Positions 22,534 through 35,500 of a stretch of 64,000 bases of DNA are shown here, one piece after another (the stretch's first letter is position 1; every line of letters starts with the position of its first letter). The stretch is taken from contig CM077034.1 in the NCBI GenBank assembly GCA_039090855.1, forward strand, positions 12,785,970 to 12,849,969, written 5' to 3'. This DNA is from Macrothele yani. Its lineage: Eukaryota; Arthropoda; Arachnida; Araneae; Macrothelidae. The position numbers and the translations under genes were made by a program. The notes under the pieces were generated by a model. The model made no database searches. It saw only the letters and a program-made list of their open reading frames with translations, and was not told where the DNA came from.

Positions 22534-25500
22534 ACTCCTGGAGCCTTAGCATTCTCTTCAGAATGGTAAGGCTATGGGAGTTGATGGCATAACTGCAGAG
22601 ATGTTGAAGTATGGTAGCGACTCTATAATTGACTGGTTAACTGAATTTTTCCAGTTGTGCTGGGAGTTAGGAATGGTCCCTCGGGATTGGAAGGATGCTA
22701 TCATTGTTCCCTTGTATAAGGGAAAAGGTGATCAGACTGAATGCAAGAACTATCGTGGTATTAGCCTACTGAGTGTGCCAGGGAAAGTGTGTGGTAAGGT
22801 TGTTATTGAAAAAGTACGGGGTCTTACATCATTGAAAGTGTGGGATGTTCAGAGTGGTTTTATGCCTGGTAAAGGCTGCACTAACCAGATTTTTGCATTA
22901 CGCATGATGATTGAAAAGTATCTGGCTGTTGGTAAGAAAGTTTTCGCTGCCTTCATAGATTTAGAGAAAGCTTACGACCGAATCAATAGGACACTTTTGT
23001 GGAAGGTATTGAATGAATATGGCGTTACTGGGAATCGACTTAATAGTGTAAAAGCCATGTATGCTTGTAGTAGAGCTTGTGTATGAGTGAATGGTGTTTT
23101 ATCAAAATGGTTTTCCATTGGTGCAGCAGTTAGACAAGGTTGTGTAATGTCACCATGGCTGTTTAATATATTTATGGACGCATGCATGCGTGAGGCCAAA
23201 ATAGATAATAGTGGTTTATGTCTTGGTGATGTCCGTGTGTGCAGATTGCTGTATGCTGATGACACTGTCCTGGTGGCAGAGAGCAAAAGTGAGTTGCAGA
23301 GTATGTTGACTCGGATGCACAAAGTTTACATGAAATTCAAACTGAGTATAAATAAGGGAAAAACCAGAGTTATGGTGCTTGAGAGAGGAACTGGTAGCAC
23401 TGAATGTAATGTAAGTATAAATGGCACTGTGATTGACCAGGTTGGATGGTGAAATCAGTAGGCGAGTGAATTCTTCTTTGAAAGTCATAGCTGCTCTGGG
23501 AGGTTTTAACAGGTATGATGGGTTCTCTAGAGAGTTCCGCACGACTGTGTATGAAACAGTAATTGTTCCTACTCTGATGTATGGCAGTGAAACCTGGGTA
23601 CTGCAGAAGAAACATAGGAGTCGTTTGTGTGCTGGAGAAATGCGTTACTTACGTGGGGTTTGTGGCAAGACACGATCTGATTGTGTGAGGAATGAAGATG
23701 TATTGCAGTTGTGTGATGTGAAGCAAAATGTTGTTAGCAAGGTGGAGACCAATATGCTTCGGTGGTTTGGCCATGTTGAAAGAATGAGTGATGAAATGCT
23801 TACCAAGAAAATCTTTTTAGCCCAAGTGGCAGGAAGGAAAGGCAGAGGAAGGCCAGGGAAGACATGGGTGGATCAGATTCAGGAGTGTCTGCATGAGAAA
23901 AAGATTATGAGTATGAAGTATAAAAGATCTTGTGTACGGTGGGTAATGGGTATCAGTGAAGCACGAGTTGTATGTCAAGATCGCTGTAAATGGAGAAGTT
24001 TGATACGACAACAATAAGTAAAAAATCTGAAAGTTTGTATTTCTTTTTGGAGCTAACCTCTGAATCTCAGAGAACAGCTTAGTGATATGTATGTATGTAT
24101 GAAAGAATGAGTGATGAAATGCTTACTAAGAAAATCTTTTCAGCTCAAGTGGCAGGAAGGAAAGGCAGAGAAAGGCCAGGGAAGACATGGGTGGATCAGA
24201 TTCAGGAGTGTCTGCATGAGAAAAGATTATGAGTATGAAGTATAAAAGATCTTGTGTACGGTGGGTAATGGGTATCAGTGAAGCACGAGTTGTATGTCAA
24301 GATCGCTGTAAATGGAGAAGTTTGATACGACAACAATAAGTAAAAAAATCTGAAAGTTTGTATTTCTTTTTGGAGCTAACCTCTGAATCTCAGAGAACAG
24401 CTTAGTGATATGTATGTATGTATGACAGAATGAGTGATGAAATGCTTACTAAGAAAATCTTTTCAGCCCAAGTGGCAGGAAGGAATGGCAGAGGAAGGCC
24501 AAGGCAGACATGGGTGGATCAGATTCAGGAGTGTCTGCATGAGAAAAAGATTATGAGTATGAAGTATAAAAGATCTTGTGTACGGTGGGTAATGGGTATC
24601 AGTGAAGCACGAGTTGTATGTCAAGATCGCTGTAAATGGAGAAGTTTGATACGACAACAATAAGTAAAAAAATCTGAAAGTTTGTATTTCTTTTTGGAGC
24701 TAACCTCTGAATCTCAGAGAACAGCTTAGTGATATGTATGTATGTATGAAAGAATGAGTGATGAAATGCTTACTAAGAAAATCTTTTCAGCTCAAGTGGC
24801 AGGAAGGAAAAGCAGAGGAAGGCCAAGGCAGACATGGGTGGATCAGATTCAGGAGTGTCTGCATGAGAAAAAGATTATGAGTATGAAGTATAAAAGATCT
24901 TGTGTACGGTGGGTAATGGGTATCAGTGAAGCACGAGTTGTATGTCAAGATCGCTGTAAATGGAGAAGTTTGATACGACAACAATAAGTAAAAAAATCTG
25001 AAAGTTTGTATTTCTTTTTGGAGCTAACGTCTGAATCTCAGAGAACAGCTTAGTGATATGTATGTATGTATGAAAGAATGAGTGATGAAATGCTTACTAA
25101 GAAAATCTTTTCAGCTCAAGTGGCAGGAAGGAAAGGCAGAGGAAGGCCAAGGAAGACATGGGTGGATCAGATTCAGGAGTGTCTGCATGAGAAAAAGATT
25201 ATGAGTATGAAGTATAAAAGATCTTGTGTACGGCGTGTAATGGATATCAGTGAAGCCCGAGTTGTATGTCAAGATCGCTGTAAATGGAGAAGTTTGATAC
25301 GACAACAATAAGTAAAAATATCTGAAAGTTTGTATTTCTTTTTGGAGCTAACCTCTGAATCTCAGAGAACAGCTTAGTGATATGTATGTATGTATGAAAG
25401 AATGAGTGATGAAATGCTTACTAAGAAAATCTTTTCAGCTCAAGTGGCAGGAAGGAAAGGCAGAGGAAGGCCAAGGCAGACATGGGTGGATTAGATTCAG

Positions 25501-27327
25501 GAGTGTCTGCATGAGAAAAAGATTATGAGTATGAAGTATAAAAGATCTTGTGTACGGTGGGTAATGGGTATCAGTGAAGCACGAGTTGTATGTCAAGATC
25601 GCTGTAAATGGCGAAGTTTGATACGACAACAATAAGTAAAAATATCTGGTAGTTTGTATTTCTTTTCGGAGCTAACCTCTGAATCTCAGAGAACAGCTTA
25701 GTGATATGTATGTATGTATGAAAGAATGAGTGATGAAATGCTTACTAAGAAAATCTTTTCAGCCCCAGTGGCAGGAAGGAAAGGCAGGGGAAGACATGGG
25801 TGGATCAGATTCAGGAGTGTCTGCATGAGAAAAAGATTATGAGTATGAAGCATAAAATATCTTGTGTACGGCGTGTAATGGATATCAGTGAAGCCCGAGT
25901 TGTATGTCAAGATCGCTGTAAATGGAGAAGTTTCATACGACAACAATAAGTAAAAATATCTGGAAGTTTGTATTTCTTTTTGGAGCTAACCTCTGAATCT
26001 CAGAGAACAGCTTAGTGATATGTATGTATGTATGAAAGAATGAGTGATGAAATGCTTACTAAGAAAATCTTTTCAGCTCAAGTGGCAGGAAGGAAAGGCA
26101 GAGGAAGGCCAAGGCAGACATGGGTGGATCAGATTCAGGAGTGTCTGCATGAGAAAAAGATTATGAGTATGAAGTATAAAATATCTTGCGTACGACGTGT
26201 AATGGATATCAGTGAAGCCCGAGTTGTATGTCAAGATCGCTGTAAATGGAGAAGTTTGATACGACAACAATAAGTAAAAAAATCTGAAAGTTTGTATTTC
26301 TTTTTGGAGCTAACCTCTGAATCTCAGAGAACAGCTTAGTGATATGTATGTATGTATGAAAGAATGAGTGATGAAATGCTTACTAAGAAAATCTTTTCAG
26401 CCCAAGTGGCAGGAAGGAAAGGCAGAGGAAGGCCAAGGAAGACATGGGTGGATCAGATTCAGGAGTGTCTGCATGAGAAAAAGATTATGAGTATGAAGTA
26501 TAAAGGATCTTGTGTACGGTGGGTAATGGATATCAGTGAAGCACGAGTTGTATGTCAAGATCGCTGTAAATGGCGAAGTTTGATACGACAACAATAAGTA
26601 AAAATATCTGAAAGTTTGTATTTCTTTTTGGAGCTAACCTCTGAATCTCAGAGAACAGCTTAGTGATATGTATGTATGTATGAAAGAATGAGTGATGAGA
26701 TGCTTAGTAAGAAAATCTTTTCAGCCCAAGTGGCAGGAAGGAATGGCAGAGGAAGGCCAAGGAAGACATGGGTGGATCAGATTCAGGAGTGTCTGCATGA
26801 GAAAAAGATTATGAGTATGAAGTATAAACGATCTTGTGTACGGTGGGTAATGGATATCAGTGAAGCACGAGTTGTATGTCAAGATCGCTGTAAATGGCGA
26901 AGTTTGATACGACAACAATAAGTAAAAATATCTGAAAGTTTGTATTTCTTTTTGGAGCTAACCTCTGAATCTCAGAGAACAGCTTAGTGATATGTATGTA
27001 TGTATGAAAGAATGAGTGATGAGATGCTTAGTAAGAAAATCTTTTCAGCCCAAGTGGCAGGAAGGAATGGCAGAGGAAGGCCAAGGAAGACATGGGTGGA
27101 TCAGATTCAGGAGTGTCTGCATGAGAAAAAGATTATGAGTATGAAGTATAAAGGATCTTGTGTACGGTGGGTAATGGATATCAGTGAAGCACGAGTTGTA
27201 TGTCAAGATCGCTGTAAATGGCGAAGTTTGATACGACAACAATAAGTAAAAATATCTGGAAGTTTGTATTTCTTTTTGGAGCTAACCTCTGAATCTCAGA
27301 GAACAGCTTAGTGATATGTATGTATGT
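22534..27327 (+). mobile_element. Non-LTR retrotransposon (RTE-like), 5'-truncated, with amplified 3' end
   Basis: The insertion starts inside the RT domain (GKAMGVDGITAEMLKYG). It contains FIDLEKAYDRINR, AVRQGCVMSPWLFN and the catalytic YADD box (LLYADDTVLVAE), then TLMYGSETWVLQKK and MLRWFGHVERMSDEM. A stop interrupts the frame at about 23083 and a frameshift lies at about 23440, so it is dead. The 3' end is a TATG microsatellite. A 14-bp imperfect target-site duplication (22520-22533 and 27328-27341) places the whole 4.8 kb, tail array included, in one insertion. The clade call is from memory. Confidence 0.88.
24088..27327 (+). repeat. 324-bp tandem array of the LINE 3' terminus, 10 units
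   Basis: The LINE C-terminal coding part from GAAAGAATGAGTGATG through the stop, the 3' UTR and the TATGTATGTAT tail repeats every 324 bp (24418, 24742, 25066, ... 27000), with one shorter unit near 25714. Eleven tails are present in all. The 81-codon frames starting ERMSDEMLTKKIF are copies of the LINE C-terminus. Each junction fuses the tail to the internal TGAAAGAATGAG site, so unit boundaries are shared by all copies. Confidence 0.95.
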
Positions 27328-27535
27328 ATATTGCACCCTCAGAATTTCATCTGTTTCGCTGTATGCAACATGCCCTAGCCCAACAGCGGATCACCACAGT
27401 TCCAGAGGTTGAAAATTTGGTCACTGCGTTCTTCATCTCAAAAACCCGAGTCCTTCTATCAGAGGGGCATTCATTTGTTGCTTGAAAAATAGCAAAACGT
27501 CATTGATGCTAACGGCTACTATTTCGATGAATAAA

Positions 27536-27937
27536 TGTGCATTGGTTTCCTGATTGTTCTTGTCTCCTTTCTCCTTAAAACGGCGGACACTATTGCATAC
27601 TCGTGCTGCGTAGAGTAACTTCAGTTCGCAGAGTGTGATCCGCGAACGCGTGGGCTTCCCGGAGACCATTTCAAGGGAATCGTCGAAGTCGAAACTATTT
27701 CCAGAATAATACTAAGATGTTATTTGCCTTTTTCACTCTCATTTTCTCATCACAGTGCAGTGGAGTTTTCCAGAGGTTACATGGCGTGGATGATGTCACT
27801 GCTCTGGCGGCTGATGGAATGTGTTCTGTTGTATTCTAAATTCTTTTATTTTCTAGAATTCAAAAGGTAGTAGCTTTAGAGTATGAATATGCGTGTTTAC
27901 AGAGATTAATGCAGTTTGAAGAAATGTGTATTCTATC
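27536..27937. other. Intronic spacer with a short secreted-like reading frame
   Basis: No repeat is recognised after the mariner end. A 40-codon frame, ATG 27717 to TAA 27839, begins MLFAFFTLIFSSQCSG, which looks like a signal peptide. It is too short and isolated to call a gene. Confidence 0.3.
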
Positions 27938-27939
27938 TA

Positions 27940-29352
27940 CACTGACGGAAAAAAATCCGAACACCAAGAAGGGGTTGTGTTAGATAAACGACAGTTAGTA
28001 GGCGGTGAGAGTACATCTGTAAGATGGCGTCTATGCAAATTTCGCGCTCGGCGCATTCGTGTGGCGCTAGTAGCGCCCCTCGGAACATGCAAAGCAGGTT
28101 TGCTGTAAATACGCGCTGTAACGTTCGTGAGCGTTAGTTATCGTTGAGATTCGACGTAGTGTGTTGATGTTAGTCAAGAATGCCTTGAAGAAGACGAAGA
28201 AGCCATTATCAACAGCTCACGGAGTTTGAAGGAGGTCGTGTAATAGGGCTACGAGAAGGTGGGTTTTCTTTCCGCAATATTGCAGAACGACTTGGCAGGA
28301 ATGTAGCCACTGTGCATGATTGTTGGCAGCGGTGATCAAGGGAAGGTACTGCCTCAAGAAGACCGAGTTCCGGCCGGCCACGTCGCACTACTGAGAGGGA
28401 AGACCGCCGTGTACGGCGTACGGCCGTGGCGCATCGTACCGCGTCTGCGGCAGCAATTCGAGCTGAAGTTGCCACCACAGTGACACAACGAACTGTTACA
28501 AATCGGTTACTTGAAGGACAGCTCCGAGCCAGACGTCCTGTAGCGTGCATTCCACTTACTCCAAACCACTGCCGTTTGCGACGTCAGTGGTGTCAAGCTA
28601 GAGCTCATTGGAGGAGTGGAGATCTGTTGGGTTTTCTGATAAAAGCCGGTTCTGCCTGGGTGCCAGTGATGGCCGTGTGTTGGTTAGAAGGAGACCAGGT
28701 GAGCGCCTGCAACCAACCTGTCTGCGGCCGAGACACACTGGACCTACACCTGGATTTATGGTCTGGGGAGCAATTTCCTATGACAGCAGGAGCACTCTCG
28801 TGGTTATCCCACGCACCTGACGGCACAGTTGTACGTCGGTCTGGTGATTCAACCTGTTGTGCTGCCATTCATGAACAGCATTCCAGGGGGTGTTTTCCAA
28901 CAGGATAACGCTCGCCCGCATACCGCTGTTGTAACCCAACATGGTCTACAGAGTGTCGACATGTTGCCGTGGACTGCTAGATCACCAGATCTTTCACCAA
29001 TCGAGCACGTATGGGACATCATTGGACGACAACTCCAGCGTCACCCCCAACCAGCATTAACCGTCCCTGTATTGACCGACCAAGTGCAACAGGCATGGAA
29101 CTCCATCCGACAAACTGACATCCAGCACCTGTACGACACAGTGCATGAACGTTTGCGTGCTTGCATTCAACATTCTGGCGGTTACACCGGTTATTAATGT
29201 ACCAGCATTTCAATGGCTCTTCTCGCGCTTACATTAAGCTGTGATCTTGAAACCTTAATCGGTTAAATATGTTACCTATGCAAATGTATTGCCGCCATTT
29301 CATTCCTCTACAACTATTTTTTCGTGGTGTTGGGATTTTTTTCCCGTCAGTG
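27940..29352 (+). mobile_element. Tc1-like DNA transposon, inactivated (1413 bp)
   Basis: The ends CACTGACGGAAAAAAATCC and its complement are flanked by TA (27938-27939; 29353-29354). The transposase region starts at ATG 28180, has a stop at codon 3 and another after the helix-turn-helix (RNVATVHDCWQR), and is shifted in frame near 28610 and 28825. Recognisable parts are LGRNVATVHD, FSDKSRFCLGASDGR (Glu of the usual SDES replaced by Lys), FQQDNARPH and SPDLSPIEHVWD. It ends GGYTGY-stop at 29197. A sister copy is at 47302-48726. Confidence 0.93.
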
Positions 29353-29358
29353 TATATA

Positions 29359-30778
29359 CACTCATTGTCAAATAAACAGTTACACCCAGAAGGAAGCAAC
29401 CGACAGGAATGAAACTTTTTGGGCAGGTTTGACGTCGTGAGACATGCAAATGATTCAAGTAACACGCAATGGCAGCGCACGTGGCGCTAGCAAGGAGGGG
29501 TTGTAATGCTATGCCAGACCGGCCATACAAAGTCGTCCCGTGGCGCGCGCCTGCTAATCTGACTCGTGATGTTGTGATAGTTGCATCTTTTGCTAGTGAA
29601 GTTACCCTCGGAGAAAAGTTCGGAAGCAATTTGAACAGTTCCAGAGGCGCACATCGTCTGGATCCTGAAAGCAGGATGGCCGTATTGCGCGCCGTACGCG
29701 ATCGTGCGGATATCACAACATCTCTTTGTTTGAGGCAGTGGATAGAACAAAGCACGCAGAAGGGACAGGAAGCGTGTGGGAGACCTAGACGAAACACAGA
29801 AAGAAAGGACCGATTGGTTGTCGGACATGAGCGGAGTGAACCAACAGCCAGGAATGCAGATATTCAGAAAGCCGTGGTGCTGTCCACGCATCGTCCGATT
29901 AGTGCCAGCACCATTGGCAGACGATTGCATGATGTGGGACAACACGCACCCAAATCGTTTCGACGACTGCCCTTGACACCATTCAATCGTCGCCAAAGAC
30001 TAGAATGATGTCGTGTCAGACTGTCGTGGAGCCACTCAGAATGGCAGCTGGTGATCTTCAGTGACGAGTCCCGCTTTTGTCATGGAGGAGACGACCACCG
30101 AATCCTTGTGTGGAAGCACCGTAGTCAGCGCCAAGATGAACGGTTTGTTGTCGAGCGTCACACGTGCAGAAGGACTGGTGTCATGGTGTGGGTTGCAATT
30201 GCCTACGACGCCACATCACCTTCGGTGTTCATTTCAGGAACATTGACAGCCCAACGTTGCGTTAATGAGATCCTGCAGCCAGTGGACCAACCTTTTCTGA
30301 ACATTCACTCCAGTGCAAATTTCCAACAGGACAACGCTCGTCGTCCTCATACTGCTCCCGTCCCGAGAACTTGCCTTCAAGTCACGTGACACTCGTGCCA
30401 TGGCCAGCCACATCATCAGATCTATCCCCGATTGAAAATGTGTGGGATGCTATTGGACGGGCGATCCACACTCCACCCCCTACCGCACAATCTGCAGGAA
30501 CTGTAGGAAGATTCAATATTTGATGGCTCATCGCAAGACACCATTAGGAACCTGTACAACTCCATGCCGAGACGTGTTGCATTCTGTGTGAGCAAATATA
30601 CGGCGGCCCGACGCAATACTGAGAGGCACTGCTTATTGGCGTATAGCTCAATAAATATTGCCCATACCAGTCTCAATGTTCAATCATTTACTGCTCCTGA
30701 TTACCTTTGCCTTTATTCCGAATAGCACTGCAATCCGACACGTCCTTCTGGGCGCAACTATTTTTTTGACGTAGAGTG
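29359..30778 (+). mobile_element. Tc1-like DNA transposon of a second family, inactivated (1420 bp)
   Basis: The left end CACTCATTGTCAAATAAAC and right end GTTGCGCCC/TTTTTTTGACGTAGAGTG are imperfect inverted repeats with TA on each side. + strand transposase remnants run from about 29640 to 30500: PISASTIGRRLHDVG, then after a stop FSDESRFCHGGDDHR, FQQDNARRPHTA and a shifted SPIENVWDAIGRA-like block. It abuts the previous element with only TATATA between them. Confidence 0.88.
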
Positions 30779-30855
30779 TACATGTCACCTGCTAGACCGA
30801 ACTTTAGGACAAACTAGTTTATCCGATGCGCGATTGGATGAATGGGTCTGGACTA

Positions 30856-31963
30856 TTTTTTTTTTTTTTTTTGATTGGAGGTTTAACGACCACCGTGAGC
30901 AACTCAATGGGCTATAAGCAGTCGCCCGTCTCTAATTTAGGGTCACTGGTTCCAGGGAAGGGAGAGAGCCAGTGCCGTAAGACAAACACAACATCCATTC
31001 ATTGATTGATTGGAGGTTTAACGACCACCGTGAGCAACTCAATGGGCTATAAGCAGTCGCCCGTCCCTAATTTAGGGTCACTGGTTCCAGGGAAGGGAGA
31101 GAGCCAGTGCCGTAAGACAAACACAACATCCATTCATTGATTGATTGGAGGTTTAACGACCACCGTGAGCAACTCAATGGGCTATAAGCAGTCGCCCGTC
31201 CCTAATTTAGGGTCACTGGTTCCAGGGAAGGGAGAGAGCCAGTGCCGTAAGACAAACACAACATCCATTCATTGATTGATTGGAGGTTTAACGACCACCG
31301 TGAGCAACTCAATGGGCTATAAGCAGTCGCCCGTCCCTAATTTAGGGTCACTGGTTCCAGGGAAGGGAGAGAGCCAGTGCCGTAAGACAAACACAACATC
31401 CATTCATTGATTGATTGGAGGTTTAACGACCACCGTGAGCAACTCAATGGGCTATAAGCAGTCGCCCGTCCCTAATTTAGGGTCACTGGTTCCAGGGAAG
31501 GGAGAGAGCCAGTGCCGTAAGACAAACACAACATCCATTCATTGATTGATTGGAGGTTTAACGACCACCGTGAGCAACTCAATGGGCTATAAGCAGTCGC
31601 CCGTCCCTAATTTAGGGTCACTGGTTCCAGGGAAGGGAGAGAGCCAGTGCCGTAAGACACACACAACATCCATGCCTCACCCGGATTCGAACCCGGACAC
31701 CTTTCGGACGAATGATCAGAGGCCATCGCTTAGACCACTGCGCCACCGTGGCGGCATTGGAGGTTTAACGACCACCGTGAGCAACTGAATGGGCTATAAG
31801 CAGTCGCCCGTCTCTAATTTAGGGTCACTGGCTCCAGGGAAGGGAGAGAGCCAGTGCCGTAAGACAAACACAACATCCATGCCTGACCGGGATTCGAACC
31901 CGGACCCCTTCCGGACGAATGTTCATAGGCCAGCGCCTTAGACCACTGCGCCACCGGGGCGGC
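30856..31963 (-). mobile_element. Multimeric SINE-A insertion (two heads, about six tandem 3' units)
   Basis: Left poly(T), then 135-bp units of the SINE-A 3' half joined by CATTCATTGATTGATTGG. A tRNA-like head complement lies at 31673-31756, then another body and a second head (to 31963, CCACCGGGGCGGC). A single 11-bp target-site duplication, GGTCTGGACTA, lies at 30845-30855 and 31964-31974. Confidence 0.92.
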
Positions 31964-31974
31964 GGTCTGGACTA

Positions 31975-32575
31975 GTACGAACAACAGGGGACACAGAGTG
32001 GGTAAACAACGTAAAATGCAGATGTATAGGAAAGGAAATTATTGCAGCTCCATAGCTGTTAGGCAATTTATTCCGTCGAAACATCTAGACCAGTGGAACA
32101 AGTGAGTACGTTATAGAGCCACCGGATACAAACGGTTACCCTGCGTAACATAGACGCGTGCAGTTCACGGAAACTGTCCTGCGACGTGGCGTAGATTGCG
32201 TCCTATCATGTCTCAAACATGTTCGATCTGTGAAATGGTACCTGGAGTGGATGGCGGTTCCAGGGAACATTAGAGAGCTGAGTTCTTTGGACTGTGATCT
32301 GCGATACTCTCCACCATGTGCCTGCATTAAAGTTCTGTACAGTTCGAAGTGGGAAATTAGAAAAAATTGACATGTGCAAAATTGCACGTGTGTACCGGGC
32401 GTTTCACTGGGTAGGGACAACTTTCCTGTGGAATAAATCGTTAGAGAATAACGAGATAGCGCTGTAAGTCCGAGACGTCGATCAGCAGGCGACAGGCATT
32501 CGTGAGGAAGTAGTGGGACGGTGGACACATTATTTCGGACATGCAGCGGTATACCGCGGAAGACAGAGAGTTTCC
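31975..32575. other. Left flank of the 191-bp array, unassigned
   Basis: No gene is recognised. CCGGGCGTTTCACTGGG near 32396 could be the terminal repeat of the element that gave rise to the array, but no matching right end was found. The last ~25 bp (GCGGTATACCGCGGAAG) are already array sequence. Confidence 0.4.
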
Positions 32576-35500
32576 TTGGTGAAAAATTGGTATGCGGAGG
32601 ACGAAAACCTCACAAAGGTGTTACAATGGTGGAGTACAGCGTTTAAGAATCGTCATAAGCCGCACCTGACGAAATTGGCAGCGAAATTCGAACGAACCGG
32701 CAGTACCACAGATGACGTGCCAAGCATGGCGACAAAGAGCGGTATACCGCGGAAGAGAGAGTTTCCTTGGTGAAAAATTGGTATGCGGAGGACGAAAACC
32801 TCACAAAGGTGTTACAATGGTGGAGTACAGCGTTTAAGAATCGTCATAAGCCGCACCTGACGAAATTGGCAGCGAAATTCCAACGAACCGGCAGTACCAC
32901 AGATGACGTGCCAAGCATGGCGACAAAGAGCGGTATACCGCGGAAGAGAGAGTTTCCTTGGTGAAAAATTGGTATGCGGAGGACGAAAACCTCACAAAGG
33001 TGTTACAAAGGTGGAGTACATCGTTTAAGAATCGTCATAAGCCGCACCTGACGAAATTGGCAGCGAAATTCCAACGAACCGGCAGTACCACAGATGACGT
33101 GCCAAGCATGGCGACAAAGAGCGGTATACCGCGGAAGAGAGAGTTTCCTTGGTGAAAAATTGGTATGCGGAGGACGAAAACCTCACAAAGGTGTTACAAA
33201 GGTGGAGTACATCGTTTAAGAATCGTCATAAGCCGCACCTGACGAAATTGGCAGCGAAATTCCAACGAACCGGCAGTACCACAGATGACGTGCCAAGCAT
33301 GGCGACAAAGAGCGGTATACCGCGGAAGAGAGAGTTTCCTTGGTGAAAAATTGGTATGCGGAGGACGAAAACCTCACAAAGGTGTTACAAAGGTGGAGTA
33401 CATCGTTTAAGAATCGTCATAAGCCGCACCTGACGAAATTGGCAGCGAAATTCCAACGAACCGGCAGTACCACAGATGACGTGCCAAGCATGGCGACAAA
33501 GAGCGGTATACCGCGGAAGAGAGAGTTTCCTTGGTGAAAAATTGGTATGCGGAGGACGAAAACCTCACAAAGGTGTTACAAAGGTGGAGTACATCGTTTA
33601 AGAATCGTCATAAGCCGCACCTGACGAAATTGGCAGCGAAATTCCAACGAACCGGCAGTACCACAGATGACGTGCCAAGCATGGCGACAAAGAGCGGTAT
33701 ACCGCGGAAGAGAGAGTTTCCTTGGTGAAAAATTGGTATGCGGAGGACGAAAACCTCACAAAGGTGTTACAAAGGTGGAGTACATCGTTTAAGAATCGTC
33801 ATAAGCCGCACCTGACGAAATTGGCAGCGAAATTCGAACGAACCGGCAGTACCACAGATGACGTGCCAAGCATGGCGACAAAGAGCGGTATACCGCGGAA
33901 GAGAGAGTTTCCTTGGTGAAAAATTGGTATGCGGAGGACGAAAACCTCACAAAGGTGTTACAATGGTGGAGTACAGCGTTTAAGAATCGTCATAAGCCGC
34001 ACCTGACGAAATTGGCAGCGAAATTCGAACGAACCGGCAGTACCACAGATGACGTGCCAAGCATGGCGACAAAGAGCGGTATACCGCGGAAGAGAGAGTT
34101 TCCTTGGTGAAAAATTGGTATGCGGAGGACGAAAACCTCACAAAGGTGTTACAATGGTGGAGTACAGCGTTTAAGAATCGTCATAAGCCGCACCTGACGA
34201 AATTGGCAGCGAAATTCAAACGAACCGGCAGTACCACAGATGACGTGCCAAGCATGGCGACAAAGAGCGGTATACCGCGCGGAAGAGAGTTTCCTTGGTG
34301 AAAAATTGGTATGCGCAGGACGAAAACCTCACAAAGGTGTTACAATGGTGGAGTACAGCGTTTAAGAATCGTCATAAGCCGCACCTGACGAAATTGGCAG
34401 CGAAATTCGAACGAACCGGCAGTACCACAGATGACGTGCCAAGCATGGCGACAAAGAGCGGTATACCGCGGAAGAGAGAGTTTCCTTGGTGAAAAATTGG
34501 TATGCGGAGGACGAAAACCTCACAAAGGTGTTACAATGGTGGAGTACAGCGTTTAAGAATCGTCATAAGCCGCACCTGACGAAATTGGCAGCGAAATTCG
34601 AACGAACCGGCAGTACCACAGATGACGTGCCAAGCATGGCGACAAAGAGCGGTATACCGCGGAAGAGAGAGTTTCCTTGGTGAAAAATTGGTATGCGGAG
34701 GACGAAAACCTCACAAAGGTGTTACAATGGTGGAGTACAGCGTTTAAGAATCGTCATAAGCCGCACCTGACGAAATTGGCAGCGAAATTCGAACGAACCG
34801 GCAGTACCACAGATGACGTGCCAAGCATGGCGACAAAGAGCGGTATACCGCGGAAGAGAGAGTTTCCTTGGTGAAAAATTGGTATGCGGAGGACGAAAAC
34901 CTCACAAAGGTGTTACAATGGTGGAGTACAGCGTTTAAGAATCGTCATAAGCCGCACCTGACGAAATTGGCAGCGAAATTCGAACGAACCGGCAGTACCA
35001 CAGATGACGTGCCAAGCATGGCGACAAAGAGCGGTATACCGCGGAAGAGAGAGTTTCCTTGGTGAAAAATTGGTATGCGGAGGACGAAAACCTCACAAAG
35101 GTGTTACAATGGTGGAGTACAGCGTTTAAGAATCGTCATAAGCCGCACCTGACGAAATTGGCAGCGAAATTCGAACGAACCGGCAGTACCACAGATGACG
35201 TGCCAAGCATGGCGACAAAGAGCGGTATACCGCGGAAGAGAGAGTTTCCTTGGTGAAAAATTGGTATGCGGAGAAAGAAAACCTCACTAAGGTGTTACAA
35301 AGGTGGAGTACATCGTTTAAGAATCGTCATAAGCCGCACCTGACGAAATTGGCAGCGAAATTCCAACGAACCGGCAGTACCACAGATGACGTGCCAAGCA
35401 TGGCGACAAAGAGCGGTATACCGCGGAAGAGAGAGTTTCCTTGGTGAAAAATTGGTATGCGGCGGACGAAAACTTCACAAAGGTGTTACAAAGGTAGAGT

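Larger units (their letters stand above)
21680..27535 (+). pseudogene. mariner transposase pseudogene, split by a LINE insertion
   Basis: Two blocks make one degraded mariner (DD34D-type) transposase. Block 1 (21680-22533) has GDLSLEGKPSAGTPQEV, LLQEDATQSTT and LLHDNARPHVAATTKSILKQ, then YSQHITPS. Block 2 (27328-27535) continues IAPSEFHLFRCMQHALAQQ. Several in-frame stops and frame shifts occur. The LINE interrupts the YSPDLAPSD-type motif, and the duplicated target (ATATTACACCATCA / ATATTGCACCCTCA) lets the mariner frame be followed across the break. Terminal inverted repeats were not located. Confidence 0.85.
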
